Assembly (NCBI GenBank): GCA_018883545.1
Contig: JAHLEH010000001.1
Coordinates: 558,001 to 622,000, forward strand
DNA from: Marixanthotalea marina
Lineage (GTDB): Bacteria; Bacteroidota; Bacteroidia; Flavobacteriales; Flavobacteriaceae
Direction: 5' to 3'
DNA: 64,000 bases
The position numbers and the translations under genes were made by a program. How positions within the stretch are numbered: position 1 is the stretch's first letter; each line of letters starts with the position of its first letter. Positions 26,668-35,429 of this stretch are shown here, piece by piece. The notes beneath the pieces were generated by a model. It was not told the DNA's origin. It saw only the letters and a program-made list of their open reading frames with translations, and did not search any database.

Positions 26668-27033
26668 TTACTTGTTTTTAAGTTGGCTGTCTATAAGTGT
26701 TTTTAAGTCTTCCAATTCTGCTTTGGTTAAATTGGTCTCTTTGGTAAAAAACGAGGCAAATTGTGAGGCACTATCATTAAAAAAGTTTTTTATGAGTCCG
26801 TTAACGTGTTTGGAAAAATAGTCTTCCTTTTTTACCAATGGAAAATACTCCCTAGAATTACCAAATTTAACATAGGCCACAAAGCCTTTATTTATCATGC
26901 GTTTTAAAAGCGTGGCCACCGTGGTGGTTGCTGGTTTAGGTTCAGGATAGGCTTCCAATAAATCTTTCATAAATGCCCTTTCAAGTTTCCAGAGGTAGTT
27001 CATTAATTCTTCTTCGGCTTTAGGCAATTGCAT
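26668..27033 (-). CDS. BlaI/MecI/CopY family transcriptional repressor
   Basis: 121 residues. The winged-helix DNA-binding domain starts LPKAEEELMNYLWKLERAFMKDLLE (in two parts) and contains PATTTVATLLKRMINKGFV (recognition helix and wing approach) and the wing SREYFPLVKKEDY. The C-terminal half (FASFFTKETNLTKAELEDLKTLI) is the dimerisation helix pair. It represses its own promoter in family members. Two operator-like palindromes sit on its promoter at 27055-27104, including an exact TACAnnTGTA. The M56 peptidase gene follows after 1 base. Confidence 0.93.
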   Translation of the reverse strand: MQLPKAEEELMNYLWKLERAFMKDLLEAYPEPKPATTTVATLLKRMINKGFVAYVKFGNSREYFPLVKKEDYFSKHVNGLIKNFFNDSASQFASFFTKETNLTKAELEDLKTLIDSQLKNK

Positions 27034-27054
27034 AATCTATATTTTTAGAGTTTG

Positions 27055-27104
27055 TTCTACAAATATAGAATAAATATTTAATTCTACAAGTGTAGAGTTA
27101 AATA
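27055..27104 (-). promoter_or_regulatory. Promoter of blaI-M56 with two BlaI-type operators
   Basis: On the minus strand TTG (27089-27087), 19 bases, TATATTTG (27067-27060). The -33 element lies inside TACAAGTGTA (27085-27094), an exact TACAnnTGTA BlaI/CopY core, itself within a 28-base near-palindrome (27077-27104). The -7 element lies in TTCTACAAATATAGAA (27055-27070), core TACAAATATA. The centres are 27 bases apart. Repressor binding would cover both promoter elements. Confidence 0.75.
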
Positions 27105-27114
27105 TTTTTACATG

Positions 27115-27251
27115 GAATGTCAGTCTGTCCCGATAGCTATCGGGACTGTCGAAGACATTAGATAAAACATTTTGACAAGCTCAATGTGACAATAAGTTTA
27201 GTGGTAGTTCTCGATACATCCCGCTAAAGCAGGACACTCGAACTGACAGTG
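27115..27251. repeat. Composite of dispersed flavobacterial repeats
   Basis: Between blaI and the DMT transporter gene: the 18-bp palindrome TCCCGATAGCTATCGGGA (27128-27145), then TTTGACAAGCTCAATGTGAC, then TTCTCGATACATCCCGC, and a final CACTCGAACTGACAGTG. All are non-coding and resemble short repeats common in Flavobacteriaceae intergenic regions; a GAACTGACA core also occurs at 20882-20890. Confidence 0.6.
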
Positions 27252-27264
27252 TGAATAGTGAGTT

Positions 27265-28131
27265 TTATGAATTTTTCTTTTTTGAACGCACGCTCTCGAT
27301 AATCACGGTCGCCAAAATAAGTGAACCCCCAATAAAGGTGTTTAGGTTGGGGGTTTCATTTAAAAAAATAAAAGCAATGAAAATCCCGAAAATGGGTGTG
27401 ATGGCCGAAATAATACTTGCTGTGCTCACCGAAAAATGCTTAAAACTGCTCACCAGCATGGTATGCCCAATGGCGGTTGTTAACAGTCCCAGCATCACAA
27501 TGTAGGGCATCTGGCTAGGAATGTTTGAAGTGTCCATATAAAACAACACAGGGCACAATACCACACTTAGTATGGCAATTTGATAAAACATAATACTGGT
27601 ACCGGTATAACTGGTCGTTAGTTTTTTGGACATAATATTTCGTATAGAGTAGAGTAGGGCCGAAAGCACACCGACCAAAATAGCGCCGACATACGAATTT
27701 TCTAAATTGAATTCTGGAGATAAAATATAAAGTCCTAACAATACCATTAAACTTAAAACAATATACATCGGGTCGAATTTCACTTTAATAAAGAACGGTT
27801 CTATTAAAGCGGTTATCATAGGGTAAGTAAATAGCGATAACATACCAATGGCGACATTGGAGAGTTTAAGCGAATAGAAATAGGTAATCCAATGGGCGCC
27901 AAAAAACAAAGCACTTATAAAGATTGTAAAAATATCTTTTTTAGAATTGATTTTTAAGCTGGTCTTATTGAACAGGCAAAAAATATAAATAAACAGCGCG
28001 CCAATAACACAGCGGCACCAAATAACTACTGGCGGCGGTACATCAATAAATTTACCCAATGCGCCAGAGGTACTGCCAAACAAAGTGGCGATAAAAAGGA
28101 AAATAAGGTTTTTGGTATGTTGGTTTTTCAT
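27265..28131 (-). CDS. EamA/DMT family transporter
   Basis: 288 residues with about ten membrane helices and the internal duplication typical of EamA proteins. The first half contains PPPVVIWCRCVIGALFIYI, the second half starts about residue 145 (SYVGAILVGVLSALLYSI), and late helices have ISAITPIFGIFIAFIFLNE, the usual EamA signature near the end of helix 9. It probably exports or imports a small metabolite; substrate unknown. It is followed on the same strand by repeat-rich intergenic DNA, so cotranscription with blaI is unlikely. Confidence 0.9.
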   Translation of the reverse strand: MKNQHTKNLIFLFIATLFGSTSGALGKFIDVPPPVVIWCRCVIGALFIYIFCLFNKTSLKINSKKDIFTIFISALFFGAHWITYFYSLKLSNVAIGMLSLFTYPMITALIEPFFIKVKFDPMYIVLSLMVLLGLYILSPEFNLENSYVGAILVGVLSALLYSIRNIMSKKLTTSYTGTSIMFYQIAILSVVLCPVLFYMDTSNIPSQMPYIVMLGLLTTAIGHTMLVSSFKHFSVSTASIISAITPIFGIFIAFIFLNETPNLNTFIGGSLILATVIIESVRSKKKNS

Positions 28132-28157
28132 TTTTAATGATTGACTAATACCAAAAA

Positions 28158-29546
28158 CTATTTAGAGAGTTCGGTAAAATACTTGTAAAAATAGGGTATG
28201 GTTTCGATACCTTTTAAATAATTGAAAATACCAAAATGTTCATTGGGCGAATGTATGGCATCACTATCCAACCCAAAGCCCATTAAAATAGTTTTACTTT
28301 TTAGTTCTTGCTCAAAAAGAGACACAATAGGGATGCTGCCTCCACTGCGCTGTGGTATGGGTGTTTTTCCAAAAGTGGCTTCGTAAGCTTTACTGGCTGC
28401 TTGGAAACCAATACTGTCTATGGGTGTCACATAGCCGTGTCCGCCGTGATGCGGTGTTACTTTAACCTTAACACCTTTAGGTGCAATGCTGGTAAAATGT
28501 TTGGTAAATAAATCTGTAATTTCCTTCCAATCCTGATGCGGTACCAAGCGCATCGATATTTTAGCATAGGCTTTACTGGCAATTACTGTTTTGGCACCTT
28601 CACCAATATAACCACCCCAAATACCATTGACGTCTAAAGTTGGTCTTATGGCATTGCGTTCGTTGGTAGTGTAGCCAGCCTCACCGTAAACGGCTTCAAT
28701 ATCCAATGCTTTTTTATAGTTCTCTAAATTAAAGGGCGCCTTGGCCATTTCGGCACGTTCTTCTTTTGATAGTTCTTCCACTTTATCATAAAACCCTGGA
28801 ATGGTTATGTGGTTGTTTTCGTCATGTAATGATGCAATCATTTTAGCAAGAATGTTAACGGGATTGGCTACGGCCCCTCCGTAAAGCCCCGAATGTAAAT
28901 CGCGGTTGGGTCCGGTAACTTCTACTTCCACATAACTCAACCCGCGTAAACCGGTGGTGATGGAAGGAATGTCATTGGCAATCATTCCCGTGTCTGAAAT
29001 CAAAATGACATCATTTTTTAACTTGTCTCGATTGTTTTTTACAAAAGGCCCAAGGTTGGGACTGCCGACTTCCTCTTCGCCTTCAATCATAAATTTTACA
29101 TTACATGGCAATTGGTTGTTAGAAACCATATACTCAAAGGCTTTTACATGCATGTACATTTGGCCTTTGTCATCACAAGCACCTCTGGCAAAAATAGCGC
29201 CTTCAGGGTGTATATCGGTTTTTTTGATAACTGGTTCAAACGGTGGTGAGTTCCACAAATTTATGGGATCGGCTGGTTGCACATCGTAATGACCATAAAC
29301 CAGAACAGTGGGTAAACCGGTATCAATAATTTTCTCACCATAAACAATAGGATGTCCATTGGTCTGACATATTTCCACATGGTTACACCCCGCATTTTCT
29401 AGACTGTTTTTTACCGCTTCAGCTGTTTTTAAGACATCAATTTTATAGTTAGAATCGGCACTAATGGAAGGGATTTTCAATAACTCAATAAGTTCATTTA
29501 TAAACCTATTTTTATGTTCCTTTATGTAAGATTGAATTTGATTCAT
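28158..29546 (-). CDS. M20 family dipeptidase
   Basis: A cytosolic zinc peptidase of 462 residues. It has VYGHYDVQPADP (first metal His/Asp, about 84-95), RGACDDKGQMYMH (bridging Asp about 120), EGEEEVGSPNL (general base Glu and metal Glu, about 155-160), SDTGM, then a dimerisation domain (about 200-355, with DLHSGLYGG), and a C-terminal HSPNEHFGI with the last His ligand. Order and length match ArgE/DapE/CPG2-type dipeptidases. The DMT transporter gene follows after 26 bases, perhaps as one operon. Confidence 0.93.
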   Translation of the reverse strand: MNQIQSYIKEHKNRFINELIELLKIPSISADSNYKIDVLKTAEAVKNSLENAGCNHVEICQTNGHPIVYGEKIIDTGLPTVLVYGHYDVQPADPINLWNSPPFEPVIKKTDIHPEGAIFARGACDDKGQMYMHVKAFEYMVSNNQLPCNVKFMIEGEEEVGSPNLGPFVKNNRDKLKNDVILISDTGMIANDIPSITTGLRGLSYVEVEVTGPNRDLHSGLYGGAVANPVNILAKMIASLHDENNHITIPGFYDKVEELSKEERAEMAKAPFNLENYKKALDIEAVYGEAGYTTNERNAIRPTLDVNGIWGGYIGEGAKTVIASKAYAKISMRLVPHQDWKEITDLFTKHFTSIAPKGVKVKVTPHHGGHGYVTPIDSIGFQAASKAYEATFGKTPIPQRSGGSIPIVSLFEQELKSKTILMGFGLDSDAIHSPNEHFGIFNYLKGIETIPYFYKYFTELSK

Positions 29547-29607
29547 GGTGTAGTTGAAAAGGTTTGTTCAAAAGTATAAAAAAATGCGTGTTTTTTAATA
29601 ACAGAAG

Positions 29608-29637
29608 TTTGCCATTAAAAAATCTTGCTTATATTTG
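29608..29637 (+). promoter_or_regulatory. Promoter of the tRNA-Leu locus
   Basis: TTTG (29608-29611), 18 bases, TATATTTG (29630-29637), a full match to the Bacteroidota consensus. The transcript would start just before the truncated tRNA copy at 29648. Confidence 0.65.
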
Positions 29638-29647
29638 CAGTCCTTTT

Positions 29648-29687
29648 GCGGGCGTGGTGGAATTGGTAGACACGCTAGACTTAGGAG
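29648..29687 (+). pseudogene. Truncated duplicate of the 5' half of tRNA-Leu(UAG)
   Basis: About 39 bases identical to the start of the intact tRNA at 29722 except one substitution (GCTAGAC for GCCAGAC), covering acceptor 5' strand, D arm and anticodon arm up to CTTAGGA. It then diverges and lacks the 3' half, so it cannot fold as a tRNA. It sits between the promoter and the intact gene. Confidence 0.85.
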
Positions 29688-29721
29688 AATACCAAATAAA
29701 AGTTCTTAAAATTTTGTTAAA

Positions 29722-29803
29722 GCGGGCGTGGTGGAATTGGTAGACACGCCAGACTTAGGATCTGGTGCCGCGAGGTGTGGGAGTTCGAGTCTCCCCGCCC
29801 GCA
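29722..29803 (+). tRNA. tRNA-Leu (anticodon UAG)
   Basis: 82 bases. Acceptor stem GCGGGCG (29722-29728) with CGCCCGC (29796-29802), discriminator A. The anticodon arm is CCAGA-CTTAGGA-TCTGG with anticodon TAG, followed by the long variable arm of a class II tRNA and the T arm GGGAG-TTCGAGT-CTCCC. CCA is not encoded. A strong terminator follows 40 bases later. Confidence 0.95.
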
Positions 29804-29843
29804 CTTTAACGAATCGAATAAAATCTAAAATAAATGTTAAAAA

Positions 29844-29869
29844 GCCCCTCAATTTTGAGGGGCTTTTTT
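29844..29869 (+). terminator. Rho-independent terminator of tRNA-Leu
   Basis: GCCCCTCAA (29844-29852), TT, TTGAGGGGC (29855-29863), then six T, with an A-run before the stem so it could work in both directions. Confidence 0.9.
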
Positions 29870-30166
29870 CTTCAGGTACAACATAGGTACAACATTTTGC
29901 ATATTTTTAAAGGTAATTTTGTTTGATAGCATTCATTAATTTATGGTAACAATAAAAATTACTCATGTTGAAAAAGTAGAGACGTTTTAGACAAATGTTA
30001 TTTTTTAGGTAATTTTATACTAAACCATTTTTTTATTTAAAACGTTTTGGACATAGTTTGATACACCGAGTTCATTAAAAGAAAATAATAAAAAGTTTGA
30101 TTGGATTATATTTTTGAACATTTTAATTCCCTTAAAGGATTTTTAATTAAATTTAAAACGGTTGGC
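29870..30166. other. Intergenic region after tRNA-Leu
   Basis: No gene is seen. The left end has a short direct repeat AGGTACAACAT/AGGTACAACATT (29874-29896), which could be a leftover of an integration site, but no integrase or second copy of the tRNA 3' end is present. The rest is AT-rich without recognisable elements. Confidence 0.5.
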
Positions 30167-30907
30167 TTAATCTAAAGTTTTAATTTTAATATTTTTAAAG
30201 TATACCTCATTGCCATGATCCTGTAATAGAATACGGCCATCAGGTAAATTTCCGAAGTCTGGCCAATCTTTATACTTACTGTAAGCTACCAAAGCGTTCC
30301 ACATTTGATTATTACGGGTATATTCCACAATTTTGGTTCCATTTAGCCAGTGTTCTACATGATTGTTATTAACTACTATCATTGCAGTATTAAAAGCATC
30401 TTTGTCAAACTTAAAATTTTCGCCTCGTTTTGAGGTTATTAAGTCATATAGTGATCCCAGCGTACGGTTTCCTTTAACACCATTCTTTGCATCAGGATGG
30501 TTTTCGTCGTCCAAAATCTGGAACTCACAACCAATGGCTGACCCTGCCCCCTTATTCATATCAGAATCCACAAAATACTTTATACCACTATTTGCTCCTT
30601 TTGTAATTTTAAAATCAACTTTTAAAATAAAATTTTTATATTTCTTAACGGTAACTATATCTCCTCCATTAGTAGACTCTCCTCCATCACTGCTGTGAAC
30701 TTTTAAAGTTCCGTCCACGATACTCCAGCCTTTAGTCGGGAATGTGGTTGTTCTGGCACTTCTCCAGCCATGGGTTGTCTTTCCATCCCATAACAGTTCC
30801 CATCCTTCCCGAATTTCATTTTCTGTTAAGGTATTCGAATAGGTATTTTGAGCTATCAAAGTAAGTGTGCTTAAGGAAAGTGCTATTAAAATCAATATTT
30901 TTTTCAT
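30167..30907 (-). CDS. DUF1080 / 3-keto-disaccharide hydrolase family protein, exported
   Basis: 246 residues: a signal peptide (residues 1-19, ending LTLIAQ) and a concanavalin-like jelly-roll DUF1080 domain with [57 protein letters not shown], and the final [20 protein letters not shown]. Some DUF1080 members cleave glycosides that have been oxidised at C3. It probably acts in the periplasm. The Tat-exported Gfo/Idh oxidoreductase gene lies 42 bases upstream on the same strand, the pairing expected for an oxidise-then-cleave route. Confidence 0.9.
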   Translation of the reverse strand: MKKILILIALSLSTLTLIAQNTYSNTLTENEIREGWELLWDGKTTHGWRSARTTTFPTKGWSIVDGTLKVHSSDGGESTNGGDIVTVKKYKNFILKVDFKITKGANSGIKYFVDSDMNKGAGSAIGCEFQILDDENHPDAKNGVKGNRTLGSLYDLITSKRGENFKFDKDAFNTAMIVVNNNHVEHWLNGTKIVEYTRNNQMWNALVAYSKYKDWPDFGNLPDGRILLQDHGNEVYFKNIKIKTLD

Positions 30908-30949
30908 GCTTATGTTTGTTTTTGTAAGTGATATTTTTTGTTAGTAAGA

Positions 30950-32371
30950 TTAAATGCTGTAATATGCTTCCCAACCTTTTCGAGGTGGTGTTCCTACCAA
31001 AAGTTTATTGGCCAAAGGGTTGTTGGTTATCTCTTTTGTATCTCTGTTAAAAACCAACTTAGCATGCAATTGTTGCGATAGCACTCCTAAAGAAAACAAT
31101 TGGCTTAAGGGGGCAGATATTTCAAAAGGTGACCTGGTTTTTTCCTCCCCCTTACATGCCTTCAAGAAATTGGCAAAGTGATTGGAAGGGCTTTCTGGGA
31201 TTTCGGGTAAATTTGATGCCATTTCCTTGGCCTTTTCCTCAGGGATGATTTTCAGTGTGCTCCCATGGGATCCTCCCTTGAAAACGAGATCTTTACTGTA
31301 GATGATTTTTCCTGGGTTTAAATTGGCTTCTTCAATTTTTCCAGTACTTGCTGCCGGAATGTTGGGATCTAAACCGGAAACACCATACCCTTCTGGAATT
31401 GGCGGCAAATTATCCAAGCCATCGTACCAAGTAAGGTCCAAAGCAGGCATGCCTTTTCGTTCAGGAAATCTATATACTATCGTTGAAGACATAGGGTAGA
31501 AGAAAGGGTTATGTCCGGTCGCTTTTGTACAGTCTATTTCATAGGGAAGTCCCAATTCCAAAAACTCATGAGCTGTATCTATAATATGTGCCCCCCAATC
31601 GCCTAATGCGCCCATGCCGTAATCGTACCAACACCGCCATTGACCATTGATAAAATCTTTATGGTAACCATGCTCTTCTGCAATGGCCATCTGCCACAAT
31701 TCCCAATCGAGTGTTTGGGGAATTTGTTGCGTAGGGGGGTAGCTGTTGATGTTGGGATCCCAACCATGCCATCTACGCCGTGAATTCATATGTGCCGTGA
31801 TGGCCGTAACATCTTTAATTATTCCCGTTTCTACCCATGTTTTAAATTGAAAATAATTGGCTTCTGAATGCCCTTGGTTGCCCATTTGGGTTACTACCTT
31901 GTCATACTTTTTTGCAGCCTTTACCAATAGTTCATTTTCCATGAATGTTCTGGCCAATGGTTTTTCCACATATACATGTTTGCCTAATTTCATGGCGTGC
32001 ATGGTGATGGGAAAGTGGGAATGATCAGGTGTTGCGATGGAAACGGCCTCGATGTCATCCCCCATTTTATCAAACATGACCCTAAAATCCTGAAAACGGG
32101 AAGCATTAGGGAATTTTTTAATAGTTTCTGCGGTATGGGGTGCTCCCATATCTACATCACAAAGAGCTACGATATTGCATAAGCCAGTAGCATAAAGATC
32201 ATTAATGATTTGTCCTCCACGGTTTCCAATGCCAATCACCGCTAAATTTACCCGATCGTTTGCTGTCGTCCTATTGGATTTTGCATATAACGAAGGTGCA
32301 ACGGTAACCGCAGCCGATGCCAACATGGTTTGTTTTAGAAATACGCGTCTTGAATTTTTTATGCTATCCAT
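30950..32371 (-). CDS. Tat-exported Gfo/Idh/MocA family oxidoreductase
   Basis: 473 residues. A twin-arginine signal SRRVFLKQTMLASAAV (about 7-22) precedes an NAD(P)-binding Rossmann domain with VNLAVIGIGNRGGQI, SIATPDHSHFPITMHAMKLG and KHVYVEKPLARTFMEN (the EKP motif with the catalytic-site Lys), then a large C-terminal domain. Tat export of a folded protein implies a tightly held nucleotide cofactor, as in glucose-fructose oxidoreductase. The substrate is unknown. It is upstream of and probably cotranscribed with the DUF1080 gene; oxidation of a glycoside at C3 is the inferred role. Confidence 0.92.
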   Translation of the reverse strand: MDSIKNSRRVFLKQTMLASAAVTVAPSLYAKSNRTTANDRVNLAVIGIGNRGGQIINDLYATGLCNIVALCDVDMGAPHTAETIKKFPNASRFQDFRVMFDKMGDDIEAVSIATPDHSHFPITMHAMKLGKHVYVEKPLARTFMENELLVKAAKKYDKVVTQMGNQGHSEANYFQFKTWVETGIIKDVTAITAHMNSRRRWHGWDPNINSYPPTQQIPQTLDWELWQMAIAEEHGYHKDFINGQWRCWYDYGMGALGDWGAHIIDTAHEFLELGLPYEIDCTKATGHNPFFYPMSSTIVYRFPERKGMPALDLTWYDGLDNLPPIPEGYGVSGLDPNIPAASTGKIEEANLNPGKIIYSKDLVFKGGSHGSTLKIIPEEKAKEMASNLPEIPESPSNHFANFLKACKGEEKTRSPFEISAPLSQLFSLGVLSQQLHAKLVFNRDTKEITNNPLANKLLVGTPPRKGWEAYYSI

Positions 32372-33039
32372 ACTTATATTATTTATGTGAAAAATTTATG
32401 ACCATGATGCTGCAACTCTTTTGAGGTTTTTTTTATATCTATAAGCTAACAAACTGAATTCCATTCACTTAAATATAATGAAAGATTTGGAATTATAGGA
32501 GACATTAGTGATTGGCCAATTAAGTTACCGCATTTTTGTTTCTAAATGTAACGTTTTTAGTTAATTGTCAAAAATCCTATGTTGAATCATGGAATAAGTT
32601 TTATGTGTTTTAGTGTTTTTCGTAGTTTATTTGAAATAGTTTTTTTTAGCTGTTGGATTTATTGTTTTCGTATTCAACGTTTTTAACCAAAATAATAGAA
32701 AGAAGAAACGTAATGGTTTATCTTGAAGTTTTTGACTAAGAATTTTAAAAGCCATTCTTATAGTAATGGAGTAGCAGGATCAAGCTTAAAGGTCTTGTTT
32801 GGGTTTGGGCAAAGCTATATATCACACCGTAAATGCGAATGGCCTTGTTCAATAACCTGATATGGCTATATACGATTGTAATATGTGCCCTTACAACTTA
32901 AAGGTAACAACGTATGGTTAGTATGACGGCATAAACCACAGTTATAGAATGCCTTGGCAAATATCAAAAGATCATTCTGTCCCAACCAGACCTTTACGGA
33001 TGCGCAATGGGCAGAAAGAATAACAAAAAATGCAATTAA
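32372..33039. other. Intergenic region between Gfo/Idh and GH43 genes
   Basis: About 670 bases without a convincing gene. All frames carry frequent stops, and translated fragments showed no recognisable family. It is divergent DNA, so it should hold the promoter of the minus-strand Gfo/Idh-DUF1080 pair, but I could not find a full consensus match for it. Confidence 0.5.
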
Positions 33040-33073
33040 TTTGTATCGTAAAATAAGATTAGACTTATCTTTG
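33040..33073 (+). promoter_or_regulatory. Candidate promoter of the GH43 gene
   Basis: TTTG (33040-33043), 22 bases, TATCTTTG (33066-33073), matching the Bacteroidota consensus. It leaves a leader of about 125 bases before the ATG at 33207. Confidence 0.5.
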
Positions 33074-33206
33074 GATTTTTAAACGCCAAATATGCTGTAT
33101 AATTTATAGCGTAAAATTAAGTTTAATCTGTTGGCAAATTTCAATACAAGACAGGTCCAGTTCCTGCAAAATAATAAAACAATTGAATATTAAATAAAAG
33201 ATAAAA

Positions 33207-34775
33207 ATGAAGAAATTACTTGTCGTTACTGCCTTGCTTTTCATCTCGGCATCGTTTTCAACCATAATAGCGCAAGCCACAAAAGCCCAAAACCCAATCA
33301 TTTTTGCCGATGTGCCCGATATATCGATGATACGGGTTGGCGATACCTATTACATGAGTAGCACTACCATGCATATGAACCCCGGTGTTCCCATTATGAA
33401 ATCTAAAGATTTAGTGAACTGGGAAATGGTAAACTATGCCTATGATACGCTTGCCAATATTGACCAAGCGAACCTGAAAAACGGGAAGAGCGAATACGGA
33501 CGTGGTAGTTGGGCAAGTTGTATTCGCTATCACAATAATACCTATTACGTATCAACATTTTCAGGTACTACCCATAAAACCTATATCTATTCAACCCCTG
33601 ATATTGAAAAGGGTCCTTGGAATTTAATTACAATAGATGCTCAATATCACGATCATTCCATTTTCTTTGATGATGATGGCAAAATCTACATCATCTGGGG
33701 TGTACGTAAGCTTATGATTGCTGAATTAAAAGACGATCTTTCAGGAATAAAAGAAGGTACAGATAGGGTGCTCATAGAAGATGCCAATGCGCCAGCTGGA
33801 AAAAATGTCGGTCTAGGTGAAGGTTCTCAACTTTTTAAAGTTAATGGAAAATATTACCTGTTCAATATTTGCTGGCCCCAAGGGGGAATGCGTACCGTTG
33901 TGATCCACAGGGCCGATAATATCAATGGGCCATGGGAAGGCAGGATTGGCTTTATGGATCAGGGCGTTGCTCAGGGAGGTATCATAGACACACCCGATAG
34001 CCGTTGGTTTGCCTATCTGTTTCAGGACCATGGTTCTGTGGGTCGCATTCCATACCTTGTACCCGTCAAGTGGGAAGATGGTTGGCCGATTATCGGTGTT
34101 GATGGAAAAGTTCCCGAAACGCTCGATCTGCCTGCGAGCAAAGGTTTGATCCCAAACATTGTGAACAACGACGAATTTGACCGAAAAGATGGTGAATCCG
34201 CTTTGCCAATGGTTTGGCAATGGAACCACAACCCAGACAACTCACTTTGGTCGTTGACCGAACGGAAAGGCTTTTTGAGGTTGAAAACGGGTCGTATTGA
34301 CTCACTTTTCCTAAAATCAAAAAATACCTTGACACAGCGAACTTTTGGTCCCGTTTGTTCTGGGTCTACCTTGCTCGATGTTTCGAACATGAAAGAAGGA
34401 GACTATGCAGGGCTCACCGCCTTCCAACGTAAGTTCGGTCAGGTTGGAGTGAAATTGATTAATGGTCAGAAACAGCTTTTCATGGTGAGCAATAAAACCG
34501 ATAAGCCAACCGAACTGCAAAGCATACCACTAGCACAGAACAACGTTTACCTGAAAATTGAGTGCGATTTCAGAAACAAAATCGATATAGCTAAATTCTT
34601 CTACAGCCTTGATGGAAAAGACTGGAGGCAGATTGGTGGTGAACTGAAAATGGAATATACACTTATGGAACACTTTATGGGCTACCGTTTCGGCCTGTTC
34701 AACTATGCAACGAAGAATACAGGAGGGTATGCCGATTTTGACTATTTCCACATCAGTGATCAAATTTCAGAATAG
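33207..34775 (+). CDS. Glycoside hydrolase family 43 (beta-xylosidase / arabinofuranosidase type), exported
   Basis: 522 residues: a signal peptide (about 1-23, ending TIIAQ), a five-bladed propeller (about 28-320) and a C-terminal beta-sandwich (about 335-520) of the kind found in XynB-like GH43 enzymes. Catalytic residues are visible as Asp in FADVPDISM (about 38), Asp in YHDHSIFFDDDG (about 150), and Glu in GLGEGSQLF (about 205). MKSKDLVNWEMV is a standard GH43 segment. The architecture fits subfamily 12-like enzymes acting on xylan or arabinan side chains; exact specificity is not determinable. Confidence 0.92.
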   Translation: MKKLLVVTALLFISASFSTIIAQATKAQNPIIFADVPDISMIRVGDTYYMSSTTMHMNPGVPIMKSKDLVNWEMVNYAYDTLANIDQANLKNGKSEYGRGSWASCIRYHNNTYYVSTFSGTTHKTYIYSTPDIEKGPWNLITIDAQYHDHSIFFDDDGKIYIIWGVRKLMIAELKDDLSGIKEGTDRVLIEDANAPAGKNVGLGEGSQLFKVNGKYYLFNICWPQGGMRTVVIHRADNINGPWEGRIGFMDQGVAQGGIIDTPDSRWFAYLFQDHGSVGRIPYLVPVKWEDGWPIIGVDGKVPETLDLPASKGLIPNIVNNDEFDRKDGESALPMVWQWNHNPDNSLWSLTERKGFLRLKTGRIDSLFLKSKNTLTQRTFGPVCSGSTLLDVSNMKEGDYAGLTAFQRKFGQVGVKLINGQKQLFMVSNKTDKPTELQSIPLAQNNVYLKIECDFRNKIDIAKFFYSLDGKDWRQIGGELKMEYTLMEHFMGYRFGLFNYATKNTGGYADFDYFHISDQISE

Positions 34776-35429
34776 TTTATTAAAATATAAATTACCAATT
34801 TTCGGGTTTCCAGTGATTTTATTTTGGACTAGTCTAGCTTCCTACCTACAGGCAGCATCGGTTGACAAAAAAATTAACACTTGATGGACTCTTGGTGTGA
34901 ACCTGTGGGTGCTACAGTATGTTACGGATTATGAAAAGGAGGTTTTGATTATCCGGCAAAATGGATCTTCAGATATAAAGCAATTTGCTTAAATGTCCTC
35001 AATGCATTTCCTTTTTTAGGGCTCCGCATGCCACTTTTCAAGTAACCTTTGATACTTTATTGTATGGATCAATATTTTCATTAACAACCCAAAACCAATG
35101 CCTTTTCTTGCAAGATAAATATTTTGACAAGGAATTGGCACCAATCCATCCTATTGAATTATTGACGATGGTGCATCGTTTTGGTATTAATAGTTTTGTA
35201 AAAACGCTTAAAATAAAAATGATTTTGCCTCAAATTAGACTCGTTTTAATTGTAATAAAGAAGGCTTATTTGTGCTTCATTGAGTTTTTTTATTGTTTGA
35301 TTTGGAATTCTATTATTTTGAATGTGTAACATTCATTTTTTATAAAAGATCAATCCAATAGGATTAGCCAATTTACTAATAATGACTATTTTTAACATCT
35401 ATTTTATAAAACAAAAACTAATTTTAAGA
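34776..35429. other. Intergenic region between GH43 and azurin genes
   Basis: About 650 bases. An open frame of 114 codons exists at 34985-35329, but its product is unlike any family, has scattered Cys and hydrophobic residues, and lacks upstream signals, so I do not call it. No repeats or terminators of note are seen after the GH43 stop. Confidence 0.5.

Noticed and set aside
27115..27251. CRISPR-like or IS-end interpretation of the repeat cluster
   Set aside because: Units are different short palindromes, not regular repeats with spacers, and no transposase gene is present.
29870..29900. Attachment site of an integrative element
   Set aside because: Only an 11-base direct repeat; no integrase or copied tRNA 3' end in the window. 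Kept only as a weak hint.
32760..33023. Possible decayed gene in the Gfo/Idh-GH43 gap (a frame ending PTRPLRMRNGQKE)
   Set aside because: Several in-frame stops within about 75 codons and no family resemblance; not better than chance.
34985..35329. 114-codon open frame in the gap before azurin
   Set aside because: Composition is unlike the neighbouring proteins, with no signal, domain or promoter; likely chance in AT-rich DNA.
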